This document shows, piece by piece, positions 28,431-38,171 of a stretch of 64,000 nucleotides of DNA. Below the pieces are notes generated by a model. It made no database searches. It was not told the origin of the DNA and saw nothing but the letters and a program-made list of their open reading frames with translations. Made by a program: the position numbers and the translations under genes. Within the stretch, counting starts at the first letter, position 1. Every line of letters starts with the position of its first letter. Source of the DNA: an uncultured Caldilineaceae bacterium (GTDB lineage Bacteria; Chloroflexota; Anaerolineae; Caldilineales; Caldilineaceae); contig OX638330.1 of NCBI GenBank assembly GCA_951812725.1, positions 2,666,001-2,730,000 of the forward strand. Direction: 5' to 3'.

Positions 28431-29336
28431 TCAGGGGAGGCTAGTCATGCGGGGGGCGGTGCGGGTGTGGCGGAGGCCTTCGAGGGAGTAGATGATGAGG
28501 GCGGTCCAGATGAAGGTGTAGCCGATAAGTTGGACTGAGGTGAAGGGCTCTTTATATATGTAGACGCCGAGGATGAATTGGGTCGAGGGGGCGAGGTATT
28601 GCATCAGGCCAAGGCTGGAGAGGGGGATGAGGCGGGAGGCGGCGCCGAAGCTGACGAGGGGGATGGCAGATATGACGCCGGTGGCGAGAAGGAGAGGGCC
28701 GAATCGGGGCCAAACGCCAGCGGTCCATACGGGGGGGCCCTGCTGGCCTGTGTATACAAGGAGGAACAGGGCGGGTACCAGGAGGAGTGTCATCTCGAGG
28801 GAGAAGAATTGCATGCCGCTCAGGTCGATCTTCTTTCTGATCAGGCCGTAGAAGCCGAAGGTGCCGGCGAGCGAGAGGGCGATCCAAGGGAGCTCGCCGA
28901 GGCTGACGGTGAGGTAGATCACTCCGGCGACGGCGATAGAGACGGCGATAATCTGTCCGCGGCGCAGTCGCTCGCCGAGAAACAGGTGGGCCAGTAGAAC
29001 ACTGAACAGAGGGTTGATGAAGTAGCCCAGGCTGATCTTGGCGACAAAACCGGTTTCTACTGCCCAGAGGTAGGTGGTCCAGTTGGCGGCGGTGAGGAGG
29101 GCGGCGGCGAGAACCAGCAGGAGGACGGTTGGCGAGCTGCGAAGTTTGCGTAGCCAGGAACGGTCCCTCAGGACGGCGAGCGCAATAACCATGGTGACGG
29201 CGGACCAGATTATGCGGTGGGCGAGGATTTCCAGCATGGGAAGGGCGTGGAGCTGCTTCCAGTAGGCGGGCAGGAAGCCCCAGGTTCCAAAGGCGATGAG
29301 CGCATAGAGATAGCCGCGATAGGGGGATAGGTTCAT
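28431..29336 (-). CDS. rarD: RarD-type EamA-family transporter
   Basis: A 301-residue membrane protein with about ten helices. It starts 'RGYLYALIAFGTWGFLPAYW' in the way of RarD proteins and continues 'ILAHRIIWS', 'NWTTYLWAVETG', 'SLGYFINPL' and 'LMQYLAPSTQFILGVYIYKE', all hallmark RarD segments. E. coli RarD is linked to chloramphenicol resistance only by name. The true substrate is unknown. It begins 52 bp after the penicillin-acylase-like gene and is probably cotranscribed with it. Confidence 0.9.
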   Translation of the reverse strand: MNLSPYRGYLYALIAFGTWGFLPAYWKQLHALPMLEILAHRIIWSAVTMVIALAVLRDRSWLRKLRSSPTVLLLVLAAALLTAANWTTYLWAVETGFVAKISLGYFINPLFSVLLAHLFLGERLRRGQIIAVSIAVAGVIYLTVSLGELPWIALSLAGTFGFYGLIRKKIDLSGMQFFSLEMTLLLVPALFLLVYTGQQGPPVWTAGVWPRFGPLLLATGVISAIPLVSFGAASRLIPLSSLGLMQYLAPSTQFILGVYIYKEPFTSVQLIGYTFIWTALIIYSLEGLRHTRTAPRMTSLP

Positions 29337-29388
29337 TGGTTGGCGGGCGGTTGCGGGCGGGTAGCAATCAGGGTAGGTGTCGTGTCGA

Positions 29389-31914
29389 TCACCGGCCGTC
29401 GCCCTTCAGAAGCAGACGGTGGCGGGTGGTTTTTTCGACGGCGGGGCGGCTCCAGGGCATTTTGTGATAGACGCCTTCGAGCCACATGGGGATTTGATCG
29501 GCATAGTTGCGGCTGACGGGATGGCCGGACTGGCCGCTGGCGGTAACGCTTTGGGCGGCGTCCCAGTTGCCGATGTCGAAGATTTGGCGATAGGCGGCCT
29601 GGACCTGGACGAGGCCGGGCGGCAGTTCGGGCATGTAGGCGGTCTGATTGAGGGTGGTGCCGTCGCCGCCGATGGGATAGGGCCCGCGGTTGAAGAGCCA
29701 GCCCAGGATTCGTGATCTGCCCAAAGTGTGGCTGTAGCGGATCTGGTGCATCCGTCCCCAGGCCCATTTGCGGGGCGTGGGATTGACTTCGCGACGAAGG
29801 CGGTGGACGGAGAGTTTGAGGGCGGTCTCGATCAGTTCTTCTTTGGTCCGTCGGCGGCCGGTGGCGGCGTCGGCATACCAGGGCGAATCGTTTTCGTTTT
29901 GCAGCAGCTCCAGGAGGCGGGTTTGGGCGCGCAGCATGAAGCCGTTGATGAGAAAGACGGGGCTGCTGCCTTTGCCGAGAAAGCCTGCGGCGGTGGCGCC
30001 CAGCTTCTGGCCGAAGGTCAGGTCGAGGAGGTGGAGGAGGGTGTAGTGGAAGACGAGCGCGGCCGGGCTCTCCTGATCCATGTGATAGCCCCAGTCCTGG
30101 AGCATGTTTACGGCGACGCGCACGTATGGGTCTTCGCTCAGGTGACTGGTCAGCAAGGGTGTCAAGGCCTGGGCGTAGAGGCTGGTCTGGTCGAGCTGCA
30201 TCTGTTCCATGTCGCGCAGGGAGAGCGTCTCTTTCTCGGCCAGCATCTCTTCGATGCGGCGTGCGCGCCAGCCGGGCATGGTTTCGAAGGTGAGGACGTA
30301 GGGGTAGTCGTCGCCGGTGATTTTGTTGTTGGCGGTCGCGATAAAGCCGCTGGAGGGATTGAGGGAACGCGGCAGTTCGTCGTCGGGAATCAGTCCGTCC
30401 CACTCGTAGTCGCTGTTCCAGCCGGGCACGGGAACGAGGCCGTTGCCGTTGCGGCGAATGGGGACGGCGCCGGCGAGGCGGTAGGCGATATTGTCGCTAT
30501 CGGCATAGGCGAAAACCTGGGAGGGTGCGCTCCAGTCTGAGAGGGCGTCGTCGAACTCCTGCCAGTTCTGGGCGCGGTTGATGCGCAGAACCGAGCGCAA
30601 GACGGTGCCTGGTTCGTGGCCGATCCAGCGGAGGGCAAGCGGGGCGACGGTCAGAACCGGCTCATCGGGAAAGCCTGTGTCCGGGCTGTCGGTTTTGAGG
30701 ATTCCGCTGAGGAGGGGGCCGTGGCGGGTGACAACGACCTCTTCGACGTGGGGGCGGACGCGGTTTCGCAGGTAGATCTCTTCCTGCAGGACGGTGGCCT
30801 CTTCCCATTCGCCTTCGTACTCGAAACGCGGCGGCTGGCCGTTGGCGTTGTCTGGATGCGGGCGTTCGATGTAGATGTCTTGGACATCGGGAAAGGCATT
30901 GGTCATGCCCCATGCTATCTGCTCATTGTGGCCGATGATGATGCCGGGTGCACCGCCGAACGAGGCGCCGCTGACGTGGATGCCGGGGCCGGATTCTCCG
31001 GGCGGCGGCGGGCAGTGCAGGTGCATCTCATACCAGGGCCCGGGCATGGTCATGACCAGGTGTGGGTCGTTGCAGAGAATGGGGCGGCCGCTGGTGGTTT
31101 TGCTGCCGGACACTGCCCAGGCGTTGCTGCCCTGGCCGATGCCGGGCGCGGCGAGGCCCATCCAGCCCTTCAGCTGCTCATACTCGTTCAGCATCAGGCC
31201 GGCGGTATGCAACAGGCGCAGGGAATCCTGGCTGCCGGCGGCTTCGGCCACGACCGGGTTGGTGTTGGGATAGTCCGGCTCGAGGTCGGCGGCCAAGGTG
31301 GGGTCCAGCTTGGCGGCGAGTTGGAGGCGAACGAGCTCGCTCTCCCAGTTGATGCTCAGGCTCCAGGCCACCATCTTGCCGAAGGCAAGGATGTCCAGCG
31401 GCGACCATTCTTCGGGTTGGCGGCGGAGCAGGTTGAATTCGGCGGCCATTTTGCCCTTGCGGCTGCGGATGTAGGCGTTGACGCCCTGGCAGTAGTGTTG
31501 CAATGTCTGGATTGTGGCTTCGTCGAGTTTTTCCAGTTCGGCCTGTGCGGCGCGGCGGAAGCCGACGATGCGGCTGAAGCGATCGACGTCGAGGGCGGCT
31601 TCGCCAACGAGCTCGGCCAGACGGCCCTGGGCGACGCGACGGTTCTGCTCCATTTGCCAGAGGCGGTCCTGGGCGTGGGTAAAACCTTGCGCCCGCCATA
31701 GATCGGCCTCAGACTGGGCGTAGATGTGGGGGATGCCATGTTGGTCGCGCAGCACCTCCACGGTTGCATCGAGTTCGGGGAGATCGAGTTCGCCTTCGAG
31801 TTGGGGGGAAGGGCGTTGCACCAGCCACCAGTAGATGTAGACTATGAGTCCGCCGCCCAGGAGGATGATGACGAAGAGGAGGGCGAGGGTCAGTATGACC
31901 GTTATCAGGTTCAT
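29389..31914 (-). CDS. Penicillin acylase family Ntn-hydrolase, membrane-anchored
   Basis: Amidohydrolase of about 841 residues. A membrane helix (about residues 4-30) anchors it. The N-terminal-nucleophile serine lies in 'GQGSNAWAVSG' near residue 263. Self-cleavage before that Ser would yield alpha and beta chains. 'DPHLVMTMPGPWYEMHLH' and a late 'ATANNKITGDDYPY' are typical of the family. Members hydrolyse penicillins, acyl-homoserine lactones or other N-acyl amides, and the substrate here is open. The GTG at 31938 would add eight residues, but the ATG at 31914 gives a cleaner signal anchor. Confidence 0.9.
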   Translation of the reverse strand: MNLITVILTLALLFVIILLGGGLIVYIYWWLVQRPSPQLEGELDLPELDATVEVLRDQHGIPHIYAQSEADLWRAQGFTHAQDRLWQMEQNRRVAQGRLAELVGEAALDVDRFSRIVGFRRAAQAELEKLDEATIQTLQHYCQGVNAYIRSRKGKMAAEFNLLRRQPEEWSPLDILAFGKMVAWSLSINWESELVRLQLAAKLDPTLAADLEPDYPNTNPVVAEAAGSQDSLRLLHTAGLMLNEYEQLKGWMGLAAPGIGQGSNAWAVSGSKTTSGRPILCNDPHLVMTMPGPWYEMHLHCPPPPGESGPGIHVSGASFGGAPGIIIGHNEQIAWGMTNAFPDVQDIYIERPHPDNANGQPPRFEYEGEWEEATVLQEEIYLRNRVRPHVEEVVVTRHGPLLSGILKTDSPDTGFPDEPVLTVAPLALRWIGHEPGTVLRSVLRINRAQNWQEFDDALSDWSAPSQVFAYADSDNIAYRLAGAVPIRRNGNGLVPVPGWNSDYEWDGLIPDDELPRSLNPSSGFIATANNKITGDDYPYVLTFETMPGWRARRIEEMLAEKETLSLRDMEQMQLDQTSLYAQALTPLLTSHLSEDPYVRVAVNMLQDWGYHMDQESPAALVFHYTLLHLLDLTFGQKLGATAAGFLGKGSSPVFLINGFMLRAQTRLLELLQNENDSPWYADAATGRRRTKEELIETALKLSVHRLRREVNPTPRKWAWGRMHQIRYSHTLGRSRILGWLFNRGPYPIGGDGTTLNQTAYMPELPPGLVQVQAAYRQIFDIGNWDAAQSVTASGQSGHPVSRNYADQIPMWLEGVYHKMPWSRPAVEKTTRHRLLLKGDGR

Positions 31915-31938
31915 GGGTTTCCGTCTGTTACGTATCAC

Positions 31939-32477
31939 TTTGCTCTACTTTGGGCTACATGATACAGGATGCCGTCACAGTTGAAACGGGTTGTAATCGT
32001 TGGGCGTTGACGCTGTGATTGTGCGCCCTCGGGTTTTCGTCAACTGTGCGCTTCCTCGATTCTAACACCTGTGTTAAAACCAAGTGAAATCGTGCTGGGA
32101 TACTATAGGCTTCGAATTGTCTTGGAAAGCGGCGCTTTTTGAATCCGATATATGGTCTGGCAGTGAATTAGGTTTCGTTGACATTTTGGGAAGGCTGCTC
32201 AGATTTCAACAGGAAAGGAAAGCCTGCAGGCCTGTTAGGGATGTTTCTCGCTTGAATGTTGAAATAGAAAAAACCAATTGATCCGCGAAGTCACGCGAAG
32301 GGTCGCGAAGAACACCTTTCTCTGCGGAGGACGCAGAGAACACCAGAGGCGTATTGGATTTTCTTTGCGCAGCTGTGCCGCCCTTCGACGATTAGCCGCA
32401 ATTTGCACGCGGAATTCGTTGTTCAGACAAACGTCAACGAGCCCTAGAATACGCAGCGAGCAGAACTTGAAAACCTG
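31939..32477. other. Intergenic region between divergent genes
   Basis: About 540 bp between the acylase and queA. The stretch 32281-32312 carries three CGCGAAG words in tandem-like array, followed by a GCGGAGG/ACGCAGAG segment, a kind of intergenic repeat common in GC-rich genomes. TTGACA occurs near 32179 on the plus strand but without a good -10 partner. No gene is seen. Confidence 0.5.
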
Positions 32478-33563
32478 ATGCGTACAGACCTTTTCGACTA
32501 CGAACTTCCCAAGCGCTTCATCGCGCAGGAGCCGGCGGACCCGCGCGATAGCAGCCGGCTGCTGGTATTGGACCGGGCGTCGGGGCAGATCGAACACCGC
32601 TGTTTCAGAGACATTGGCAGGTTTCTGCAAACCGACGACCTGCTGGTGGCGAATGACAGTCGGGTGATTCCGGCGCGGCTGCGGGCGCATAAGGCTACAG
32701 GCGGCGCGGTGGAGGTTTTTCTGTTGCGGCAGGTGGATGAAGCGGGCATGGAGTGGGACTGCCTAGTACGGGGACGCGGCTTGCGGGTCGGCGTCAGAGT
32801 GGAACTGGATGCGAGTCCAGTCCAGGTGGAGATTGTTGCAGAAGAGGCGGGGGGGCTGCGCCGGGCGCGTTTTTCGGCGCCAATTTTGGGGAATCTGGGG
32901 GAACTTGGGGAGTTGCCTCTGCCGCCATATATCAATAGCTTTCGCGGGGACAGGGAGCGCTATCAGACTGTTTATGGCCGGGCGGAGGGCAGCGTTGCCG
33001 CGCCGACTGCGGGCTTGCATTTCACGCCTGCGTTGCTGAAGAGGTTGCGGGGAATGGGGGTAGGATGGGAGTCGATAACGCTGCACGTGGGGTTGGACAC
33101 GTTCGGCCCAGTGACGGCAGAGCAGGTGGCCGACCACCAGATCCATCGGGAGTGGGCTGAGTTGACGAAGGTGTCGGCGCGGGCTATCAACGCTGCAAGG
33201 CAGCAGGGCGGGCGGGTCGTGGCGGTGGGCACAACTTCGACGCGGGTGTTGGAGTACTGTGCGACTACGGCACGGGGCGTGGATGGATACGGCGGGCGGG
33301 GGGGACAGGATGGAATCGTTCCGTACGCAGGCGAGGTCGATCTGTATATTTTTCCGGGCTATGGATTCCGCGCGGTGGACGCGTTGCTGACGAACTTCCA
33401 TCTGCCGCGGTCGTCGCTGCTGATGTTGGTGAGCGCGTTCGTGGGGCAGGGGCATCCGCAGGAGCGGGACACCGGCCGGCAGATGCTATTCGAGACGTAT
33501 GAGGTTGCTAAGGCGGAGGGGTATCGGTTTTTCAGTTTTGGCGATGCGATGCTGATAGTGTGA
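32478..33563 (+). CDS. queA: S-adenosylmethionine:tRNA ribosyltransferase-isomerase
   Basis: QueA transfers and isomerises the ribosyl group of SAM onto 7-aminomethyl-7-deazaguanine in tRNA, forming epoxyqueuosine. The 361-residue protein has the standard opening ('LFDYELPKRFIAQEPADPRD'), then 'LVANDSRVIPARL', 'YQTVYGRAEGSVAAPTAGLH', 'HVGLDTFGPV' and 'TNFHLPRSSLLMLVSAF' near the end. No other queuosine genes are nearby. The ATG has only a weak Shine-Dalgarno. Convergent with pyrD. Confidence 0.96.
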   Translation: MRTDLFDYELPKRFIAQEPADPRDSSRLLVLDRASGQIEHRCFRDIGRFLQTDDLLVANDSRVIPARLRAHKATGGAVEVFLLRQVDEAGMEWDCLVRGRGLRVGVRVELDASPVQVEIVAEEAGGLRRARFSAPILGNLGELGELPLPPYINSFRGDRERYQTVYGRAEGSVAAPTAGLHFTPALLKRLRGMGVGWESITLHVGLDTFGPVTAEQVADHQIHREWAELTKVSARAINAARQQGGRVVAVGTTSTRVLEYCATTARGVDGYGGRGGQDGIVPYAGEVDLYIFPGYGFRAVDALLTNFHLPRSSLLMLVSAFVGQGHPQERDTGRQMLFETYEVAKAEGYRFFSFGDAMLIV

Positions 33564-33646
33564 GGTGGTGCGCCTGATGGGTGCGAAGGTACTATGCGAA
33601 GGGAACAGGGCTGCTGACGAGGATAGATTGGGCTGCGGAGTATTAT

Positions 33647-34645
33647 TCAGGCGGCTGACGGTGCAGGCGGTGTGGAGGGCGTTGCCGCGTAGAGCGGCTC
33701 GGTGTGGGCGCGGTCGTGGAGGTCGGGGATGCTGGTGACGTTCTGGTCGGCCATCCACTGTTGTAGTTCGGCGAGGATGAGACGGATGGCGTCGGGGCCG
33801 CGCTGGTAGATGGCGCTGCCGACGCCGACCGTGGTTGCGCCGGCCATGAGCATTTCGACGGCGTCCTGGCCGTTGCTGACTCCGCCGGTGCCGATGATGG
33901 GGATGTGGGGGCAGGCTTTGCGGGCATCGTAGACGGCTTTGAGGGCGATGGGCTTGAGGGCTGGACCACTGATGCCGCCGCTGCGATTGGCGAGGACGGG
34001 CTGGGAGCTATAGGGGTCGAGGACGAGGCCGGGCATGGTGTTTATGGCGCAGAGCGCGTCGGCGCCGGCGTGAACAACGGCCTGGGCGATGCGGCCGATG
34101 CTGGGAACGTTGGGCGCGAGCTTGACGATTACGGGGATACCGTGGCCGGCGACGGCTGACTTGACGTAGCCGGTGACGGCGGAGGCGGACTCGGCGTTTG
34201 CGGCGAAGGGCTCGCCGAAACTGTCCTCGACGTTTGGGCAGGAGATGTTGACTTCGATGAAGTCGGGTTGTGCGCGGGCGACGCTGCGGGCGACATCGCC
34301 GAACTCGGCGGCGGTCCCGGCGAAGATGCTGGCGATGACGGCGACGCCGCGCGGCTGGAGTTGGGCTTTGGCCTCTTGCAGTAGCCCGATTTCTTCTTCG
34401 ACGCCTGGGTTTGCCAGACCGATTGCGTTGAGCAGGCCGCCACCCCAGTCGATGCAGGAAGGGTTGACGTGGCCGTGGCGGGGTTCGGGGCCGCAGCTCT
34501 TGGCTGTGACGGCGCCGCAGCCGTCGGCCGCGGCGCGTTCGAGCAGGCTGACAGTTGTGCCCCAGATTCCGCTGGCGAGTACAAGGGGTGTGGGCAGCTC
34601 GCGGTCGAGAAAGTTGACGGACAGATTGGGACTCAGGTCACTCAA
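33647..34645 (-). CDS. pyrD: Dihydroorotate dehydrogenase (class 1-like)
   Basis: Flavoenzyme of pyrimidine synthesis, 332 residues, oxidising dihydroorotate to orotate. Seen in sequence: '[11 protein letters not shown]', 'GAVTAKSCG', '[13 protein letters not shown]', '[13 protein letters not shown]', '[10 protein letters not shown]', '[16 protein letters not shown]' and '[20 protein letters not shown]'. The catalytic-base position carries Cys ('NISCPN'), as in class 1 enzymes that are cytosolic. A PyrK partner for class 1B is not seen in this window. The start is TTG at 34645, just 30 bp after pyrFE, so the two form an operon. Confidence 0.93.
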   Translation of the reverse strand: MSDLSPNLSVNFLDRELPTPLVLASGIWGTTVSLLERAAADGCGAVTAKSCGPEPRHGHVNPSCIDWGGGLLNAIGLANPGVEEEIGLLQEAKAQLQPRGVAVIASIFAGTAAEFGDVARSVARAQPDFIEVNISCPNVEDSFGEPFAANAESASAVTGYVKSAVAGHGIPVIVKLAPNVPSIGRIAQAVVHAGADALCAINTMPGLVLDPYSSQPVLANRSGGISGPALKPIALKAVYDARKACPHIPIIGTGGVSNGQDAVEMLMAGATTVGVGSAIYQRGPDAIRLILAELQQWMADQNVTSIPDLHDRAHTEPLYAATPSTPPAPSAA

Positions 34646-34675
34646 TTCGGTTTACCGATCACTCTACGCTTCAGA

Positions 34676-36190
34676 CTACTTGGCGCCGTCCTCTGAAGAG
34701 CTGGAGGCGAACAGCGTCTGAAGAATTTCTGCGGGGATGTGGCCTGTTTTGGCGAGCAGGTCGAGCACGTCTGCCAACTCGAGGACGCTGTGGACGCGAA
34801 TGCCGGCCTTAGCCAGGTTTTCGACGCCGCCTTGCTGCCTGTCGAGCAGCACGACCGCGTCCTCGACGACTAGCCCGGCGGCACGGAACAGTTCGACGGA
34901 GCTGACGATGCTGCCGCCGGTTGTGATCACGTCTTCGATGATGACGACGCGCTCGCCCGGCTGCCACAGGCCTTCGATGTCCTTGCCGAGGCCGTGACTT
35001 TTGCTTTCTTTGCGATTGTAGATCAGGGGGACGCCGCTGGCCAGCGAGACGGCCTGGCCGATTGGCAGGGCGGCGTAGGGAATGCCGGCGATGCGGTCGC
35101 ACTTTAGTTGGTTCAGTTTGACGGTATAGGCGCTGGCCGCGGCGTGCATCAGGCTGGGTTGGCTTACGAGCAGACGCAGGTCGACATACATTGAGGAACG
35201 TTTGCCGCTGGCTAGGGTGAAGTCGCCGAACTGGAGCGCGCCAAGGTCGGCCAGGCCGATGATCAGGTCTTTGTGGGACTCTGCTGCTTGCGAGCCGTAT
35301 TGGCTGGGCGGAGACTCTTCACTATCGGTTTTGTCGCTCAGTTTTGCCTGGGCAGCGTTGATGCGGTTACGGATTCGTGTGGCGGCCTGGCGGGGGTCGT
35401 CAGCCTGGGTGACCCCGCGGGTGGCGGCGATTAGCATTCCCAGTCTATCTTTGCGCAGGCCGGCGGTCAGCGACGCTTCGAGGTCGCCTCCTTGTGCGCC
35501 GATGCCCGGTACCAGTAGCCAGGCGTCGGGTGCAACGGCGCGCACTTCCGCCAGTGCTTCAGGGTAGGTTGCACCGACGACCAACCCGACATTCGGCGAC
35601 CAGCTGGTGGTTTCTCTCGCGACATTTATGTACAGTGGTTCATCATCGTTTTCTATGTTCCCGCCGTGGACGGCAAGATTTTGGAAAGCGCCGGCTGAGG
35701 GGTTGGAGGTGTGGCAGAGCACGAACATTCCCTTGCCCTGGTAGGCAGCAAAGGGGGCGATACTGTCCTCTCCCAGGTAGGGGCTGAGGGTGACGGCGTC
35801 GACGTTGAGTTCTTCGAAGCAGGCGCGGGCGTAGGCGGCGGCGGTTGTGCCGATGTCGCCGCGCTTGGCATCCAAGAGGACTGGGATGTCGGAGGGGACA
35901 GCGGCGATTGTTGCTCGCAGGAGGGCCATGCCTGGCTCGCCCAGAGCTTCGTAGAAGGCGATATTGGGCTTGTAGCAGCAGACCAGATCGGAGGTGGCTG
36001 CGATGACGGCCCGGTTCCAGGCCAGCAGTGCATCACAAGTTTTTCCAGGCTGGTTGACTGCCTCTGATCGGGAGAGTTGAACGAAGTCGAGGTATTGATC
36101 CGGGCAGGCTGCGGGCGTGGGGTCGAGGCCGACGCACAGGAGGGTCTTGTTCCGCTGCGCGGCCGCTTCGAGCTTGGCAAAAAAGGACAT
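34676..36190 (-). CDS. pyrFE: Fused orotidine-5'-phosphate decarboxylase / orotate phosphoribosyltransferase
   Basis: One 504-residue protein carries the last two steps of UMP synthesis. Residues of about 1-285 are a type 2 PyrF ('[10 protein letters not shown]', '[17 protein letters not shown]' with the catalytic Lys/Asp, '[10 protein letters not shown]'). After a polar linker, about 305-500 are PyrE ('[16 protein letters not shown]', PRPP loop '[17 protein letters not shown]'). The order is decarboxylase first, the reverse of animal UMP synthase. An ATG five codons upstream exists at 36205, but GAGG sits eight bases before the ATG at 36190. Confidence 0.94.
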   Translation of the reverse strand: MSFFAKLEAAAQRNKTLLCVGLDPTPAACPDQYLDFVQLSRSEAVNQPGKTCDALLAWNRAVIAATSDLVCCYKPNIAFYEALGEPGMALLRATIAAVPSDIPVLLDAKRGDIGTTAAAYARACFEELNVDAVTLSPYLGEDSIAPFAAYQGKGMFVLCHTSNPSAGAFQNLAVHGGNIENDDEPLYINVARETTSWSPNVGLVVGATYPEALAEVRAVAPDAWLLVPGIGAQGGDLEASLTAGLRKDRLGMLIAATRGVTQADDPRQAATRIRNRINAAQAKLSDKTDSEESPPSQYGSQAAESHKDLIIGLADLGALQFGDFTLASGKRSSMYVDLRLLVSQPSLMHAAASAYTVKLNQLKCDRIAGIPYAALPIGQAVSLASGVPLIYNRKESKSHGLGKDIEGLWQPGERVVIIEDVITTGGSIVSSVELFRAAGLVVEDAVVLLDRQQGGVENLAKAGIRVHSVLELADVLDLLAKTGHIPAEILQTLFASSSSEDGAK

Positions 36191-36274
36191 GCAGAATCCT
36201 CGCATTGACAGAGTCGGATGGCGCGTCTGCGCGCCGCAAGAACGCGGGGCACTCCAGGCCAGTTCGTTGGGCCA

Positions 36275-36303
36275 ATGCTATGCTACGCGGTTGGATTGGT
36301 CAA
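36275..36303 (-). promoter_or_regulatory. Promoter of the pyrFE-pyrD operon
   Basis: TTGACC (36298-36303) and TAGCAT (36275-36280) on the minus strand lie 17 bp apart, with the pyrFE start about 85 bp downstream. No attenuator-like hairpin with a T run was seen in the leader. Confidence 0.6.
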
Positions 36304-36355
36304 AACCGGCGGTATGCCGGCGTTCGGATTGGACGAGCAGCAGACGGCCTGACAG

Positions 36356-37264
36356 TTACATGGCGGCCAAGGCGGCCAGGCCTGCCCTTTCGAGCTCATC
36401 CAGGATTATTTCCTCTTTTTCGGGCGAAACAGGCTCCTGCGGCAGGCGTGGGGGGCCGCAGTCGATGCCCATCGACTTCAGGGCGACGCGCATGGCGGGG
36501 GTAACACCGTGGTCGATCATGACGGCGGTGAGCCGGTTGGCCTGCCTTTGCAGGGACAGGCCCTGCGCGATATCGCCGGCCTGGTAGCATGCATGCATCT
36601 TGCTGTAGGGACCGGGCATGACGTTGAGGGTGGAGCCGATGTTGCCGGGCGCGTTCATCATGGCGGCGAAGATGCACTGTTCATCCATGCCGGAGAAGAT
36701 GGTCCAGTTCTTGTCCGGGGGCAGGTCGTCGCCGAGATCGATGATTTGGGCGATCTCGTACATGTTGGGGCCGGTATATTTTGCGCCGCCCACGTTGGGA
36801 ATGCGGCAGAGGAGCTCCTTCATCAGAGAGGTGGCGTCAATCTGGCCGCCGAACAAGTAGGGGAAGAAGGGAATGTCGGGTGCGGAGGCGGCGATGGCTT
36901 CGTAGTGGCGGTAGGTGGCTTCGAGGCCGCCAAGGTAGACAGGCATGACAGAGCTCACGCCGGCGGTACCTTTTTCCTGGGCATGGCAGGCGAGCGCCAT
37001 CGCTTCGCGCGTGCTGATACTGCCAACGTGTACGATGACGGGAATGCTGTTGCCGATCTGGTCCATGACGGTTTCGACCACGTCGCGACGGTCCTTGGGC
37101 GCGAGCAGGAGGCCTTCGCCGGTGCCGCCGCAGAGGTAGAGGCCGTCGACTTTTTTGCTGAGCATATAGTCGACGAGTTCGCGGAGGGCGGTCAGATTGG
37201 CTGTGCCGTCGGCGTTTGCAGGTGTGATGAGCGCGGGCCATGCGCCATGGAGAGTTTTGTTCAT
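36356..37264 (-). CDS. DapA/NanA-superfamily aldolase (N-acetylneuraminate-lyase-like)
   Basis: Class I aldolase of 302 residues. The Schiff-base lysine is K162 in 'GGAKYTGPNMYE', the carboxylate-binding loop is 'CGGTGEG' (45-51), and the catalytic tyrosine is probably Y136 in 'FFPYLFGG'. 'KYTGPNMYE' is more like sialic acid lyases than like true DapA. It is the last gene of the second ABC transporter operon, eight bp after a permease, so a role in splitting an imported keto-sugar acid is likelier than lysine synthesis. Sialate itself is only one possibility. Confidence 0.85.
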   Translation of the reverse strand: MNKTLHGAWPALITPANADGTANLTALRELVDYMLSKKVDGLYLCGGTGEGLLLAPKDRRDVVETVMDQIGNSIPVIVHVGSISTREAMALACHAQEKGTAGVSSVMPVYLGGLEATYRHYEAIAASAPDIPFFPYLFGGQIDATSLMKELLCRIPNVGGAKYTGPNMYEIAQIIDLGDDLPPDKNWTIFSGMDEQCIFAAMMNAPGNIGSTLNVMPGPYSKMHACYQAGDIAQGLSLQRQANRLTAVMIDHGVTPAMRVALKSMGIDCGPPRLPQEPVSPEKEEIILDELERAGLAALAAM

Positions 37265-37271
37265 TCTGGAA

Positions 37272-38162
37272 TCAGCCTTTGATTGAGCCGAGCATGATGC
37301 CCCTGACGAAGTAGCGCTGTATGAAGGGGTAGATCATGAGGATCGGCAGGGTGGTGATGACGATCATTGCGGCTTTGAGCGACTCAGCCGGCGGTGGATC
37401 GGTGAGCTCGGTCATTTCGGCAAGGCCGGAGTAGTCACTGTACTGGCCGGTGCCGTATTCGAGGATGCCGCGCAGGATGAGCTGGAGGGGAAGCTTTTTG
37501 GCGTCGTTTATGTAGATTGCCGCGTCAAACCATTGGTTCCAATGAAAGACTGCATACCAGAGACCGATCGTTGCGATAACGGGCATGGAGAGGGGTAGGT
37601 AGACGCGTAAGAGGACGACCAGTGGGCTGGCGCCATCCATGATGGCTGCTTCCTCCAGCTCTTCGGGGATGGCCAACATGAAGTTACGCATGATCAGGAG
37701 CCACCAGGGGTTGATCAGGACGGGCCAAATCATTGCCCAGAAACTGTCCAGCAGACGTAGTTTTTCCACCAAGACAAAGTTGGGAATCAGGCCGCCAGAG
37801 AAGAGCATGGTGAAGAAGATTAACATCGTGATGGGGACGCGGCCATAAAGCCTGCGTTTGGAAAGGACGTAGGCAAGTGGAAAGGTGAAGGTCAGGCCGA
37901 GGAAGGTACCGACGATGACACGGGCGGAGGTGACGAAATAGGCGTTAATAACGATTGACCCCTGGCCCAGAAGCATGTCATAGGAGCTAAGCACCGGATT
38001 GTGGGGATAGAGGATAAACAGCCCGCGCAAGGCATACTCCCTGCCGCTGACCAGAGATGTGGACACTACGGAGAGGAAGGGTATCAGAAAAAACAGTGTG
38101 AGAATGATAAGAACAAATATGTTGATCCAGTCAAACAGCTTTTCGCCTCGCGATAGTTTCAT
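37272..38162 (-). CDS. ABC transporter permease, LplC/YtcP-like
   Basis: A 296-residue permease with six or so helices. The EAA loop is 'PEELEEAAIMDGASPLVVLL' followed by 'LPLSMPV', and the C-terminus 'FVRGIMLGSIKG' is typical of this subgroup. It starts 10 bp after its partner and is followed eight bp later by the aldolase. Relatives (LplC, YtcP) work with LplA-type binding proteins on complex polysaccharide fragments such as uronides. Confidence 0.92.
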   Translation of the reverse strand: MKLSRGEKLFDWINIFVLIILTLFFLIPFLSVVSTSLVSGREYALRGLFILYPHNPVLSSYDMLLGQGSIVINAYFVTSARVIVGTFLGLTFTFPLAYVLSKRRLYGRVPITMLIFFTMLFSGGLIPNFVLVEKLRLLDSFWAMIWPVLINPWWLLIMRNFMLAIPEELEEAAIMDGASPLVVLLRVYLPLSMPVIATIGLWYAVFHWNQWFDAAIYINDAKKLPLQLILRGILEYGTGQYSDYSGLAEMTELTDPPPAESLKAAMIVITTLPILMIYPFIQRYFVRGIMLGSIKG

Positions 38163-38171
38163 AGTGTCCTC

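Noticed and set aside
30616..31701. Plus-strand open frame of 361 codons opposite the penicillin-acylase gene
   Set aside because: It is the antisense shadow of a complete Ntn-hydrolase with an intact nucleophile motif, and it has no ribosome-binding site or domain of its own.
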